From Petrimonas sp. IBARAKI (lineage in GTDB: Bacteria > Bacteroidota > Bacteroidia > Bacteroidales > Dysgonomonadaceae): DNA of 64,000 nucleotides. The stretch spans positions 806,001 to 870,000 of the forward strand of contig AP018040.2 in NCBI GenBank assembly GCA_002356435.2. The letters are read 5' to 3'. The position numbers and the translations under genes were made by a program. The first letter of the stretch is position 1; each line of letters opens with the position of its first letter. Positions 55,830 through 64,000 of this stretch are shown here, in pieces. The notes under the pieces are model-generated. The model had not been told where the DNA came from. It did no database searches and saw only the letters and a program-made list of their open reading frames with translations.

Positions 55830-57542
55830 CTATAGATTCTCTATGCGTACATCACTCCAGTATGCGGCCTCCCATGCCCACCCGTTTGCTTTATTCTCAA
55901 GGTCTATTTTGACATTTTTATTTCCTGCAAAGGGAGTTAGGTCAAATTCAACATCTAACCATCCGTTTTCATCTACGGTATCCTTCCCGATGGTCACCTC
56001 TTTTTGTATAGAACCGTTGACCCGAATAACCAGTAGCCAATCGCCTCCGTTATGGTGAGACACCTGAGTCTTAAGAACTGTCTTCTTCCCATTGGGAATG
56101 TCTACAACTCGTGTTAGCACGCAAGGCATATCTTTAGATAAAGGATGCGTAAGAAGCACGTTGTTTTTTCCTTTGTAGGTCTCGCGGAGTCCCGGCTGCA
56201 TATCGGAGCCGCAAAAAGCGATTATCCATCCCGGGAATCGTTGGTCCAGATCACCTTGAATATTCACCATGGCTAAATGTTTAATCTTCTCCATTTCTTT
56301 TTCCGTGAAAAGAGAGTTGGCTATCGGTTCCGGATCCCAACTAAACACCAATGGACTTGGAGTGGGTGTTTTAACGGGAATCACAAATACTTCTTCTCCG
56401 TTTGAATCGGTCTCTACACGTCCACCTTCTTGCACAACGTATTCTCTGGCAAGCTTTTCGCAAACGTCAAGCAATTTCGGGAAATTGTAAGGCGTGTGGG
56501 AGAATTTGGTTTCCTGGTCAAGATTTTCCTTGAATCGGTCTGGCAGGTTCGACGTACCCATGGTGGTAAACAACACACCTGCTGCATTTGAAGGGTTGCA
56601 ATCGGAGTCTTGTCCACAACGGGTAGAAATAATAATTGTCTGGTCTATATCCTTCTCTCCGTAAAGCATACCGATAAGGATATATGCTCCATTTATTTTC
56701 ACATCTATACCACCGTTTGAGTTCTTTTGGTATTCGGGATTTCTCCGATACTTTTCCTGACATAACTCCCAAGTGGCTTTCCAATCGGTCGGGTTGGCCT
56801 TGTACCATGAAACCACGTCGCGTACCATCTCGGCATATTGGCATCCCTCGGGGATACATGCTAACCCTGCCTCGATGATTTTTATGATATCATCTTCAAA
56901 AAACGCTTCACTATACATACCGCCGACAAATTGCCCCGCATACACACCGTCGCTGTAATTCATCAGTCGTCCGAATGTATCACCCAAGGCTATCGGCACA
57001 TTGGGCATTCCGGGGGCGATAAGACCGGAGTAATCGGCTTCTATTTGATAGTCAATATCATGAGGGTTGTTGCTGAAAGCCGGATGACTGCAATCGGGAG
57101 GGGCAATCCCCATGCGCAGGTTGCGTCTGCCGGTCTCATTAGCACACCATAAAGGGTATTCCGTATTTGCGAAATCAATACCTGCCTGACGGATAGAAAC
57201 ACTTATGCCATACTCTTCCAGAGAACGCAAGAAGGTCATTTCCACATAGAGGTCGTCTTGATTAAAAGCTTCATTAATCATTTCATGGCCCCATAGTGGC
57301 ATCTCCTCTAAAGGGATAATTTCGTCTTTCCACTTGAATTCGGTGGGGGCAGCCCAACTAACCCCCACTATCTGGCCGAGCCAGCCTGCCTGTAATTTAT
57401 CTCGATATTCCCGGACGGGTAGCCTCCGGTATTTTATGTCAAGATCGTTTTTTCGTGTTAAGGAGGTACATCCCGTCAAGCTCATTGTGAAGATAATAAC
57501 AGCTATTTTTAAAATTGTTTTCCGAATTCTTAAAAGGATCAT
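55830..57542 (-). CDS. ADP-ribosylglycohydrolase-family lipoprotein with C-terminal beta domain
   Basis: 570 aa. A lipoprotein signal ends at Cys25 (SLTGC). The ADP-ribosylglycohydrolase core (about 45-330) contains NQDDLYVEMTFL and the magnesium-binding motif TRCGQDSDCN (DSDCN at 312-316). A C-terminal beta-sandwich (about 425-570) is extra to the family's usual 300-350 residues and may bind sugar. Export makes protein de-ADP-ribosylation in the cytoplasm unlikely; hydrolysis of a ribosyl link outside is a better fit. It is operonic with ribokinase. Confidence 0.82.
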   Translation of the reverse strand: MILLRIRKTILKIAVIIFTMSLTGCTSLTRKNDLDIKYRRLPVREYRDKLQAGWLGQIVGVSWAAPTEFKWKDEIIPLEEMPLWGHEMINEAFNQDDLYVEMTFLRSLEEYGISVSIRQAGIDFANTEYPLWCANETGRRNLRMGIAPPDCSHPAFSNNPHDIDYQIEADYSGLIAPGMPNVPIALGDTFGRLMNYSDGVYAGQFVGGMYSEAFFEDDIIKIIEAGLACIPEGCQYAEMVRDVVSWYKANPTDWKATWELCQEKYRRNPEYQKNSNGGIDVKINGAYILIGMLYGEKDIDQTIIISTRCGQDSDCNPSNAAGVLFTTMGTSNLPDRFKENLDQETKFSHTPYNFPKLLDVCEKLAREYVVQEGGRVETDSNGEEVFVIPVKTPTPSPLVFSWDPEPIANSLFTEKEMEKIKHLAMVNIQGDLDQRFPGWIIAFCGSDMQPGLRETYKGKNNVLLTHPLSKDMPCVLTRVVDIPNGKKTVLKTQVSHHNGGDWLLVIRVNGSIQKEVTIGKDTVDENGWLDVEFDLTPFAGNKNVKIDLENKANGWAWEAAYWSDVRIENL

Positions 57543-57584
57543 TATTTATAATTTAAAGTAACAGCAAATATGCACTTTGAGGTT

Positions 57585-58514
57585 TTACAGGTAGATGTTG
57601 TTTTGATTTAAAAAGGTGACAATGTCCTGTTCATCGGGTATTGAAGGCTGTGCTCCAAGTGAGGTGACACATAGCGCTGCCGCTGCAGTTGCATAAATAA
57701 GTGCTTGTTTAATTTCGCTGTATTTCCCAATTCCGACTGCAAGAGCCCCACAGAAAGTATCTCCCGCCGCGGTGGTATCTTTTACCTGTACCTTGAATGC
57801 TGGAATCTTTAACCAATCAGTGCCGTTGCTGTATATGCATCCGCTACTGCCAAGGGTGAGGATCACGTTTTTCACCCCTTTCTCTAAAAGAGTTTTTACC
57901 ATTTCCTCTTCACCAATTTGCTCAATTTGGCATTTGCTGATGGTTTCTGCTTCAGTTTCATTCACCACCAGCATATAAATGGACTGTAAAATCTCATCTT
58001 CAATACTGTAAGCGGGAGCGGCATTTAAGATTACTTTTGTATGCCCCGTTGATATTTTGCAAATCGTCTTTACTGTTTCATAAGGAATTTCCATTTGAAG
58101 CAAAATAGTATTGGCCTGAATGAGGCGGTTGGAGTGGGGAATGATATAATCGGAGGAGAGGTATTGGTTGGCACCCGGAATCACAATGATGCTGTTCTCT
58201 CCGTGTTTATCTACCCAGATTGAGGCAGTCCCAGTGGTGACATTCTCCTTTACAAGAGCAAGCGATACATCTATCCCTTCCTTGTTATAATAAGCCAAAG
58301 CATTTTTCCCATTGAGATCGTTTCCTACGCAAGTGATGAAACTTACGGCTCCGCCTGATCTGCAGGCTGCAACCGCCTGGTTGGCCCCTTTGCCTCCCAT
58401 GGCTTGTGTAAAAGACAATCCTTCAAGGGTTTCCCCTCCTTTGGGGAAATGATCCGTAGTTACGATATAGTCCAAGTTTGAACTTCCTATAACGACAATT
58501 TGATTCTTTTGCAT
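57585..58514 (-). CDS. rbsK: Ribokinase (PfkB family)
   Basis: 309 aa. The N-terminal PfkB motif is AMGGKGANQAVAAC (GGKGAN at 40-45). The C-terminal motif DTTAAGDTFCGALAVG supplies the catalytic Asp252. Both closely match ribokinases, which phosphorylate ribose at O5 using ATP. Its place among two ADP-ribosylglycohydrolase genes, a phosphodiesterase and a GRP-type permease points to ribose catabolism. No deoxyribose- or fructose-specific features were recognised. Confidence 0.9.
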   Translation of the reverse strand: MQKNQIVVIGSSNLDYIVTTDHFPKGGETLEGLSFTQAMGGKGANQAVAACRSGGAVSFITCVGNDLNGKNALAYYNKEGIDVSLALVKENVTTGTASIWVDKHGENSIIVIPGANQYLSSDYIIPHSNRLIQANTILLQMEIPYETVKTICKISTGHTKVILNAAPAYSIEDEILQSIYMLVVNETEAETISKCQIEQIGEEEMVKTLLEKGVKNVILTLGSSGCIYSNGTDWLKIPAFKVQVKDTTAAGDTFCGALAVGIGKYSEIKQALIYATAAAALCVTSLGAQPSIPDEQDIVTFLNQNNIYL

Positions 58515-58612
58515 ATTATATATAAGATTTGACCCTGAAATGATATTCAGGTTGGTAATGATCCCGATTATTTTTGTTAGCTTATGTCGTACGGTTTAAA
58601 AAAAGTGATTTC

Positions 58613-59692
58613 TTACCACAATTTCAACGTGATGTGACGGTCCTTCCCACATATACAATTTGAGAATTCAACGTCGGTGCCGGTAGGGATGGTTGCACGC
58701 AACACCTGATTCGGATATAACGGCATTGGGTACATATACTCCCCATACTTGATTTCATAAGCGATATCGCTGAGATTGGTGATCTCGATCATCCCATTTT
58801 TCTCGTTAATCACTCTCACAGAAAGTGAAGCTTTGATAAGGGATTTCAGTAATCCTTCATCTCCTGACAAAACATTGTTATAGAATGCCAGGGTTCTGCC
58901 CGAAAACATCGCGTCCTTAACTCCCTGTTCGGTATAATCTTTAGCAAATACCAGGGTCATTGGACGCATTAACTTCCCCCTGTAGAGGTTGGCACTGGTG
59001 TAGTGAATATCAGAGTTGGATATGGGAGCCAGATTAAACTCCTGACACCAGTCAATAACCTTCGGATAAGCCTCCCAACCATTAAAAACTTCTATTCCGT
59101 GAATTTTCTGCTTTTCAATTAATTCTCTATGAATAGGGTACATTGTGCTTTTATCATCCGGCCAACCGGGATGATTCCATAAAATAAAACCACCTTGTTT
59201 CATTGCCTCATCGATCGCTTCAATCGCATCCGGACGCTCAAGCTTGTTCGCATCTTGAATAAAAAGGGCGTTCAGGTGACCCAGCGGTTTCTGACGCGTA
59301 ATTTCTGCTCCTTTTATTACCAGCATCCCAATGGCATCTCCCTGGGCTTTTGCGATTTCATAGGATTTGTTGTGATCGCTGATCAATATTTTCTTATTGG
59401 CCCGGTATTCAATATGGTCCGTTATGGCTATTACGTCCAGACCTTCATTCCAGGCTTCCTTGACCCGTTGGTCTGGCCAAACTTTTCCATCGGAAAAAAC
59501 GGTATGCACGTGAAAATCACATTTCAGCGTTTTGTATCCGTCAATATCGGGTATTCTGATGTTGTATCGATAATCCTGACTGTTTAAATTCGGATATTCG
59601 TAGACCTCATCGTTTTGGACCTGGGCAGTACTGTTGAAAAAAAAACTGAGGAACAAACAGATGTAAATGTAAGGAAGTGCTTTTGTTTTCAT
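58613..59692 (-). CDS. Exported PHP-domain phosphodiesterase (Sb-PDE-like)
   Basis: 359 aa with a signal peptide. The PHP metallo-hydrolase motifs are CDFHVHTVFSDGK (His-x-His), AITDHIEY, and later LWNHPGWPDD and ISNSDIHY. The layout matches the exported Sb-PDE family, reported to split phosphodiesters. A C-terminal beta domain (about 285-359) follows. In this operon it could cleave a phospho-ribosyl substrate (ADP-ribose, NAD or nucleotides) before sugar uptake. The family assignment is firm; the substrate is inferred. Confidence 0.8.
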   Translation of the reverse strand: MKTKALPYIYICLFLSFFFNSTAQVQNDEVYEYPNLNSQDYRYNIRIPDIDGYKTLKCDFHVHTVFSDGKVWPDQRVKEAWNEGLDVIAITDHIEYRANKKILISDHNKSYEIAKAQGDAIGMLVIKGAEITRQKPLGHLNALFIQDANKLERPDAIEAIDEAMKQGGFILWNHPGWPDDKSTMYPIHRELIEKQKIHGIEVFNGWEAYPKVIDWCQEFNLAPISNSDIHYTSANLYRGKLMRPMTLVFAKDYTEQGVKDAMFSGRTLAFYNNVLSGDEGLLKSLIKASLSVRVINEKNGMIEITNLSDIAYEIKYGEYMYPMPLYPNQVLRATIPTGTDVEFSNCICGKDRHITLKLW

Positions 59693-59775
59693 ATATTCAT
59701 TGTATTTTTCTTACAACGTGAATTTATTTTTTGATTAAATTGTAGATGTGATTTTTTTCTATCCTTTATGACTGA

Positions 59776-61323
59776 TTAATAATAAATTAATTTCCCCGGT
59801 TTGTTTTTGGAATATTCAATCACATCCTGTGTTTCTATTCGGTATCCGTCAGGGATTTCTTTGGCTTTTAATGTGATGTTGTTTTCGCCCTCCTTCAAAT
59901 CATAATTCCAGGTAAGCTCATGGCGTCTTACGCGATTATCTGTGGGGATTTTTGCCACTTCATACAAGTTGCCGTTGATATATACTTCGATTTCCAGGAC
60001 AACGTCGGGCAGGTTGTTATTCTTCATAGCCCTGCCTCCCAAAACAAAACCTGAACCATTGATCTTGAATGTTACTTCTCTGTTTTTACGGGTAAGACTG
60101 CTTCCAATCCTTCTTCTCTCAACCGGATACAACCCTTCAAAGCTCTTTTCAAAAGGAACAGGTTCTGGTTGCTGGTATTTGATGGTGAACATATCTCCAT
60201 CCAGTCGTCCACCGTTTCGGACGATCATTTCTCCCGCATGACGTAAACCTGTTTCGTAGACCTTGTTGAGGGACATCTCGGTGTGTGCAAAATTTAAATC
60301 CTCTACTTTGTCCAATCCCTGTTTCCAATATGCCGGTATCTTGTCGTACCCGATCATTGTTCCTAGAATTCCGGCAGCATTGGCCGGATTACAGTCTGAA
60401 TCGTACCCGCATCGCGTACTGATATCAATAGTCGCGCCATAATCACCCTTGCCATAAAGTAAGCCAATAACAATATATGCACCGTTGATTGTAGCATCAA
60501 TGTTGAAAGGCATAAAAACTCCGTCCGGACAACCGATATCTGATGTCCATTTTTTTTGTGCCTCAAACCACGCCTTCTTCCAGTCATTCGGATCTTCACG
60601 ATAACACTGTATCATATCGGCAATGCATTGATAGTAGTTGCTCTGCTTAGGGATAGATTTCAAAGCTTCTTCCACAATGAATTCGATATCATTATGCACA
60701 AAAGCCAGTGCATACATGGCCGCCACATAAATCCCGCCGTATACTCCATCGCCATAATTCATGATATGCCCAATTCTCCAGCCAATCTCTGATGCGGCAT
60801 TGACCATTGCCGGAGACATCAACCCGGCAAAATCGGCTTCAATCTGGAAATCAATATCATCGGCATGTGGATTGTTTTTCCAATGTCCTGACTCGGGTGG
60901 CATGATACCGTTCAGGATATTGTATCTGGCAGCCTGGTTTGCATGCCATAACGGGTAGCCTGCATTGGCAAAGTATTTTGCATGTAATGAGTCGGGTGCG
61001 TCCAGTCCATACTTGTCAAAGACCTGTACAAATGTTAAATCCATATAAACGTCGTCATACAAGCCCGGGGAATTTTTGTAATACCACGACATGCGTGAGC
61101 CGTCCCAGGGAATGCCGATCTCTTCTCCGATCATTGTCCCGTTCCATTTGAACTCAGTAGGGCCACCGTAGGTACATCCAATTACCTGGCCTGCCCAACC
61201 TCCTTTGATTTTATTCAGCAGCTCTCCTTTGCTGATTTTATAATCTTTTGCAAACGTGTCGCCCACATTGCACGATAAAAGGGCAATCGCACCATAAAAG
61301 AAAAAAAGCTTAAGTTGATTCAT
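59776..61323 (-). CDS. Exported ADP-ribosylglycohydrolase-family protein
   Basis: 515 aa with an N-terminal signal (up to about residue 25). The ADP-ribosylglycohydrolase core includes LYDDVYMDLTFVQVF near residue 90 and the metal motif STRCGYDSDCNPANAAG near 300, nearly identical to its operon partner. A shorter C-terminal beta domain ends the protein. It is the first gene of the operon, directly under the promoter and palindromic operator at 61377-61419. Two exported paralogues in one operon suggest a two-step or two-substrate system. Confidence 0.85.
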   Translation of the reverse strand: MNQLKLFFFYGAIALLSCNVGDTFAKDYKISKGELLNKIKGGWAGQVIGCTYGGPTEFKWNGTMIGEEIGIPWDGSRMSWYYKNSPGLYDDVYMDLTFVQVFDKYGLDAPDSLHAKYFANAGYPLWHANQAARYNILNGIMPPESGHWKNNPHADDIDFQIEADFAGLMSPAMVNAASEIGWRIGHIMNYGDGVYGGIYVAAMYALAFVHNDIEFIVEEALKSIPKQSNYYQCIADMIQCYREDPNDWKKAWFEAQKKWTSDIGCPDGVFMPFNIDATINGAYIVIGLLYGKGDYGATIDISTRCGYDSDCNPANAAGILGTMIGYDKIPAYWKQGLDKVEDLNFAHTEMSLNKVYETGLRHAGEMIVRNGGRLDGDMFTIKYQQPEPVPFEKSFEGLYPVERRRIGSSLTRKNREVTFKINGSGFVLGGRAMKNNNLPDVVLEIEVYINGNLYEVAKIPTDNRVRRHELTWNYDLKEGENNITLKAKEIPDGYRIETQDVIEYSKNKPGKLIYY

Positions 61324-61376
61324 GAGAATTCAGTTATTGGGTGTATAATTTTGAGTCGAATCCGTTATCAGTTGTG

Positions 61377-61407
61377 CAAATATAGAGTAAAAAAAATTTA
61401 TGAACAA
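61377..61407 (-). promoter_or_regulatory. Promoter of the ribosyl-scavenging operon
   Basis: The minus strand has TTG (complement of 61405-61407), a 20-nt gap and TATATTTG (complement of 61377-61384). This matches the Bacteroidetes -33/-7 consensus exactly, giving a leader of about 50 nt before the ATG at 61323. Confidence 0.75.
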
Positions 61408-61419
61408 ACGTTTGTTCAT
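61400..61419. promoter_or_regulatory. LacI-family operator, perfect 20-bp palindrome
   Basis: ATGAACAAACGTTTGTTCAT is a perfect palindrome with the central CG and AACGTT-like core usual for LacI-family operators. It covers the -33 TTG of the operon promoter, so binding should repress. The lacI-type gene is divergent, its start 322 nt away. A half-site-like ATTTGTTCAT lies at about 53855, before the permease. Confidence 0.82.
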
Positions 61420-61666
61420 TTTTTGAGAAAAAAACAGCCGATTTCAGTAATTGATTTATAGTGTATGGAGCAATTGCAAACCTTTTATGTGTATAGTTGG
61501 CTGATAAATAGCATTATACGCTTGATTTCGTGATTGTTGAAAGTATATTCAAAAGTCAACATGATAGACGAATGATGCAAATTGTTTATCTGTGTAACCT
61601 CATTATTTGCATGGAATCTTATTGAGATTTTGGGTTGTGCTAACGATTGAGCATTACTGATTTTAT
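61420..61666. other. Non-coding divergent region between operon and LacI gene
   Basis: No gene is supported here. The only structure noted is ATGCAAAT (61575-61582) with ATTTGCAT (61605-61612), a weak inverted repeat. It would be free to hold leader sequence or a second site of the regulator. Confidence 0.5.
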
Positions 61667-61696
61667 TTGTATATTGATTAATATTACTTACTTTTG
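61667..61696 (+). promoter_or_regulatory. Promoter of the LacI-family gene
   Basis: TTG (61667-61669), a 19-nt gap and TACTTTTG (61689-61696) match the Bacteroidetes consensus. The gene would be read from about 61703. Confidence 0.7.
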
Positions 61697-61740
61697 ACCA
61701 GAATTTCTTTTTTTGATGGGTAGAACAGATAGATTATATA

Positions 61741-62775
61741 GTGAAAACGCCGGAAGACATGAGCAATCATAAAGTGAGTATTACTGACATAGCAAAAAAA
61801 GCCGGACTCTCCACGACCACCGTATCAAGGGTCATTAATGGTAAAGGTGAACAATACCGCATCAGTAAAGTTTCACAGCAGAAAGTTCTGGAGGTAGCCA
61901 AAGAGATGCGGTATGTACCGAACCTTTACGCGGCCAATCTCCGTACGGGGAAAAGCAATACCGTTGCGCTTATCGTCCCCTCTTTAAGCAATCCGTTTTT
62001 TGCTGCCATAGCTAGCGGACTGAATGCAGAGATCAGGAAATACGGATATATTACCATTATCAGCGATAGTGATGAGAACTTTGAAAACGAGAAAAAAGAG
62101 TTGGAGCAGTTGAGTGCTAGAAATATTGAGGGGTTGATTATTGTTCCTTCCGGAAATCAGTGGAGGCATATAAAAGAGCTCTATGATCAACAATTGCCCA
62201 TTATTTGTATTGACCGGTATTTTGAAGATTTGGATTTGCCCTATGTCTCTACGGATAATTATGATGGAGCATTTCATGCTACAAAGTATCTCATTAATAA
62301 CGGACATGTATCCATAGCCTGCATACAAGGTGTCAAGGAGTCAACGCCAAACCGGTTGCGGGTAAAGGGATTTAAAGAGGCGCTTGAACAATCGGGTATC
62401 CGTGATTATTGGGTTGTTGGAGATGATTTTACTATACAGAACGGATACCTGGAAACGAAACTCCTGATGCAGCAGAAGGTAAGGCCAACAGCCATATTTA
62501 CCTTAAGCAACACCATTGCAATGGGGTGTATAAAGGCATTGAAAGAGGAAAATATACGCATACCGCAGGATGTCTCCATTATAACATTTGATGAACACCC
62601 CTATCTCGATTATCTATCAACGCCTCTCTCGTGTGTAGCCCAACCCGTAAATGATATCATCCGGATTGCGGTTAAGTTTCTTTTTTCAAAACTGGAAAAC
62701 AAGGATATGAATGCGATCAAGGTGCTTTTAAAACCCAAAATCATAATTAAGGATTCGGTCAAGACAATATTATAA
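61741..62775 (+). CDS. LacI-family transcriptional regulator
   Basis: 344 aa from the GTG at 61741; the ATG at 61759 (MSNHKVSITDIA) is equally or more likely and keeps the whole DNA-binding domain. The helix-turn-helix is VSITDIAKKAGLSTTTVSRV (about 12-31) with hinge LYAANLRTGKSN. The rest is a periplasmic-binding-protein-like sensor (FTIQNGYLETKLL, ITFDEHPYLDYL). It lies divergent from the ribosyl-scavenging operon with a perfect LacI-type operator between them. It is probably a repressor relieved by a sugar such as ribose. Confidence 0.93.
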   Translation: MKTPEDMSNHKVSITDIAKKAGLSTTTVSRVINGKGEQYRISKVSQQKVLEVAKEMRYVPNLYAANLRTGKSNTVALIVPSLSNPFFAAIASGLNAEIRKYGYITIISDSDENFENEKKELEQLSARNIEGLIIVPSGNQWRHIKELYDQQLPIICIDRYFEDLDLPYVSTDNYDGAFHATKYLINNGHVSIACIQGVKESTPNRLRVKGFKEALEQSGIRDYWVVGDDFTIQNGYLETKLLMQQKVRPTAIFTLSNTIAMGCIKALKEENIRIPQDVSIITFDEHPYLDYLSTPLSCVAQPVNDIIRIAVKFLFSKLENKDMNAIKVLLKPKIIIKDSVKTIL

Positions 62776-62857
62776 ATTTAGTTATTAAAGCACTGGAGTA
62801 TACTTCTGTTTCCGGTCAATATATCCCATTTGAAATAATTGGATAACTTTCATCCCG

Positions 62858-63904
62858 CTATCTGGCACTTTCGATCATGGAAAGAATATTCTCCAGGGGT
62901 GTTCCTGCCTGAATATTGTGGCAGGAACAACAGATGTAACCACCATTCTTGCCCAGGGTCCTGACACATTCCCGTGTCTCTTCCGCCACTTCTTCTGCTG
63001 TGCCCATGGGCAGTATTTTCTGGTTCTCCACGCCACCGTGAAAGATCAGTTCATTTCCGAAGGCCTCCTTAAGTGCCGAACGATCCATACCGGGACATAC
63101 ATGTTGTATAGGGTTCAGAATATCAATGCCACATTCAATCAGTTCAGGTATCAATGGCAGCACGGCCCCGTCGGTATGATACAATACTTTTTTCCCATGC
63201 CGGTGAATCAGGTCACACCACCCTTTTAGCCGGGACTTGAAATGTGTCCTCCAGGACTCCATCGGAATTAGCATGTTGCTTTGCATACCCATGTCGTCAC
63301 TGATAAAAACGATATCAAGCGAATCGTCCATTTCCGTTAACATTCGTTCCAGCATTGCGGTTTGAATGGCATCAATCTTCTCCAGGGCAGCATCGAGAAA
63401 ATCAGGATTGATGATCGTGTCCAGCAAAGCATTTTCCAACCCCCGCATCTGACAATAAATTTCGAAGTGTGATATCCAGGGCCCTATGGTGGCAAAATCC
63501 CAGGCACGGGCCTCCAGGGCAGCTTTTTTTGCCCCGGCATAATCAAATTTGTCCGGGTTGGGCCATAAGGGATAGCTCTCCAGTTGGGAGGGGGAGTGGT
63601 AGTCGGCAATCGGAGGATTGATGTATTCCTGGTAGGTAGCCAGTCCGGCCTTGGTCATGCGTGTGGGAACCCCCCACATGGTGATCTCCCCACTGTCGTT
63701 GGGGTCGAAAAAGCGGCCTGCATATCCGGGGAAGATCCATACGATCTTGTCAATGCCCAGTGCATGATAGACAGCCAGCTCATCCTGTAGGCCGGTATGT
63801 TCACGCAAAACATTCAGGATTTCCGGGGTACACCAAATGTCCACCGGCGTCCGGTCCACGGGTCGGCGGTTGATGGTAGAAAGAATTCGTTCTCTTGGAG
63901 TCAT
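62858..63904 (-). CDS. URO-D/MtaA-like methyltransferase-family protein
   Basis: 348 aa. The N-terminus MTPRERILSTINRRPVDRTPV and the later HRHGKKVLYHTDGAV, NPIQHVCPGMD and FHGGVENQKILPMGTAEEV are typical of uroporphyrinogen-decarboxylase-fold proteins of the MtaA/CmuA-like catabolic branch, not of HemE. Such enzymes move methyl groups to or from corrinoid proteins. No corrinoid protein gene is in the window. It is convergent with the LacI gene (82-nt gap) and seems unconnected with the ribosyl operon. A role in demethylating a substrate is possible. Confidence 0.75.
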   Translation of the reverse strand: MTPRERILSTINRRPVDRTPVDIWCTPEILNVLREHTGLQDELAVYHALGIDKIVWIFPGYAGRFFDPNDSGEITMWGVPTRMTKAGLATYQEYINPPIADYHSPSQLESYPLWPNPDKFDYAGAKKAALEARAWDFATIGPWISHFEIYCQMRGLENALLDTIINPDFLDAALEKIDAIQTAMLERMLTEMDDSLDIVFISDDMGMQSNMLIPMESWRTHFKSRLKGWCDLIHRHGKKVLYHTDGAVLPLIPELIECGIDILNPIQHVCPGMDRSALKEAFGNELIFHGGVENQKILPMGTAEEVAEETRECVRTLGKNGGYICCSCHNIQAGTPLENILSMIESAR

Positions 63905-64000
63905 GATAATAATTGTTTTAATGGTGGTTTTTGATATTGCGGTAAATACATGTTTTATTGTTGCAAATATCGCATGCGTAGCCTCTTTTCTTTACCTTTT

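Overview
The window looks like a chromosomal segment of an anaerobic, glycan-degrading member of Bacteroidales, probably close to Dysgonomonadaceae (Proteiniphilum/Petrimonas-like). This is inferred from gene content and motifs, not from a search. Supporting signs are SusC/SusD pairs, Bacteroidetes promoters (TTG, then 19-22 nt, then TAnnTTTG), lipoproteins with short lipoboxes, a murE with the meso-DAP signature, a glycine-lipid acyltransferase pair and a dcw order typical of the phylum. No rRNA, tRNA or CRISPR array was seen.

Region 1 (1-6914, minus strand) is an alpha-glucan (starch) utilisation locus: susC, susD and a susE/F-type lipoprotein, then a hairpin terminator and the start of a GH13 SusA-like enzyme cut off by the window edge. 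A LacI-type operator-like palindrome and a 16-17 bp inverted repeat lie upstream of susC. Region 2 (6915-8774, minus) holds two acyltransferases resembling the glycine-lipid pair GlsA/GlsB. Region 3 (9019-25792, plus) is the division and cell wall cluster mraZ-rsmH-ftsL-ftsI-murE-mraY-murD-ftsW-murG-murC-ftsQ-ftsA-ftsZ, followed by a YqeY-like gene and an exported creatininase-family protein. murF and ddl are absent from it. Three 10-bp spaced MraZ boxes precede mraZ.

Region 4 (25905-31801, minus) has a decayed DUF4440-like gene and a five-gene operon: ECF transporter S component, odd phosphoribosyltransferase, TonB-dependent receptor, DUF362 protein and NapH-like multi-[4Fe-4S] membrane protein. 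It ends in a strong terminator and reads as an uptake and redox module for an unknown small molecule. Region 5 (31965-48570, minus) is rich in exported enzymes: a CE1-like esterase, a HEAT-repeat protein with two DUF1080 domains, four Gfo/Idh/MocA oxidoreductases (one GH109-like), a stand-alone DUF1080 protein, a sugar-isomerase-like TIM barrel, two acetyl-xylan-esterase-like hydrolases and a zinc-type alcohol dehydrogenase. The set matches the oxidative 3-keto-glycoside route for cleaving glycosides. Two GH127-type beta-L-arabinofuranosidases (48627-52554) follow.

Region 6 (52633-62775) is the most striking: a compact operon with a divergent LacI regulator, a perfect 20-bp palindromic operator over the -33 box, and a terminator at the far end. 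It encodes two exported ADP-ribosylglycohydrolase-family proteins, an exported PHP phosphodiesterase, ribokinase, a third GH127-type protein and a GRP-family sugar permease. This suggests scavenging of ribose from ADP-ribose-like or other phospho-ribosyl substrates, related to ribose-utilisation (rus) loci of Bacteroides but without SusC/SusD. A MITE-like element sits between its last gene and its terminator. The window ends with an orphan URO-D/MtaA-like methyltransferase gene (62858-63904).
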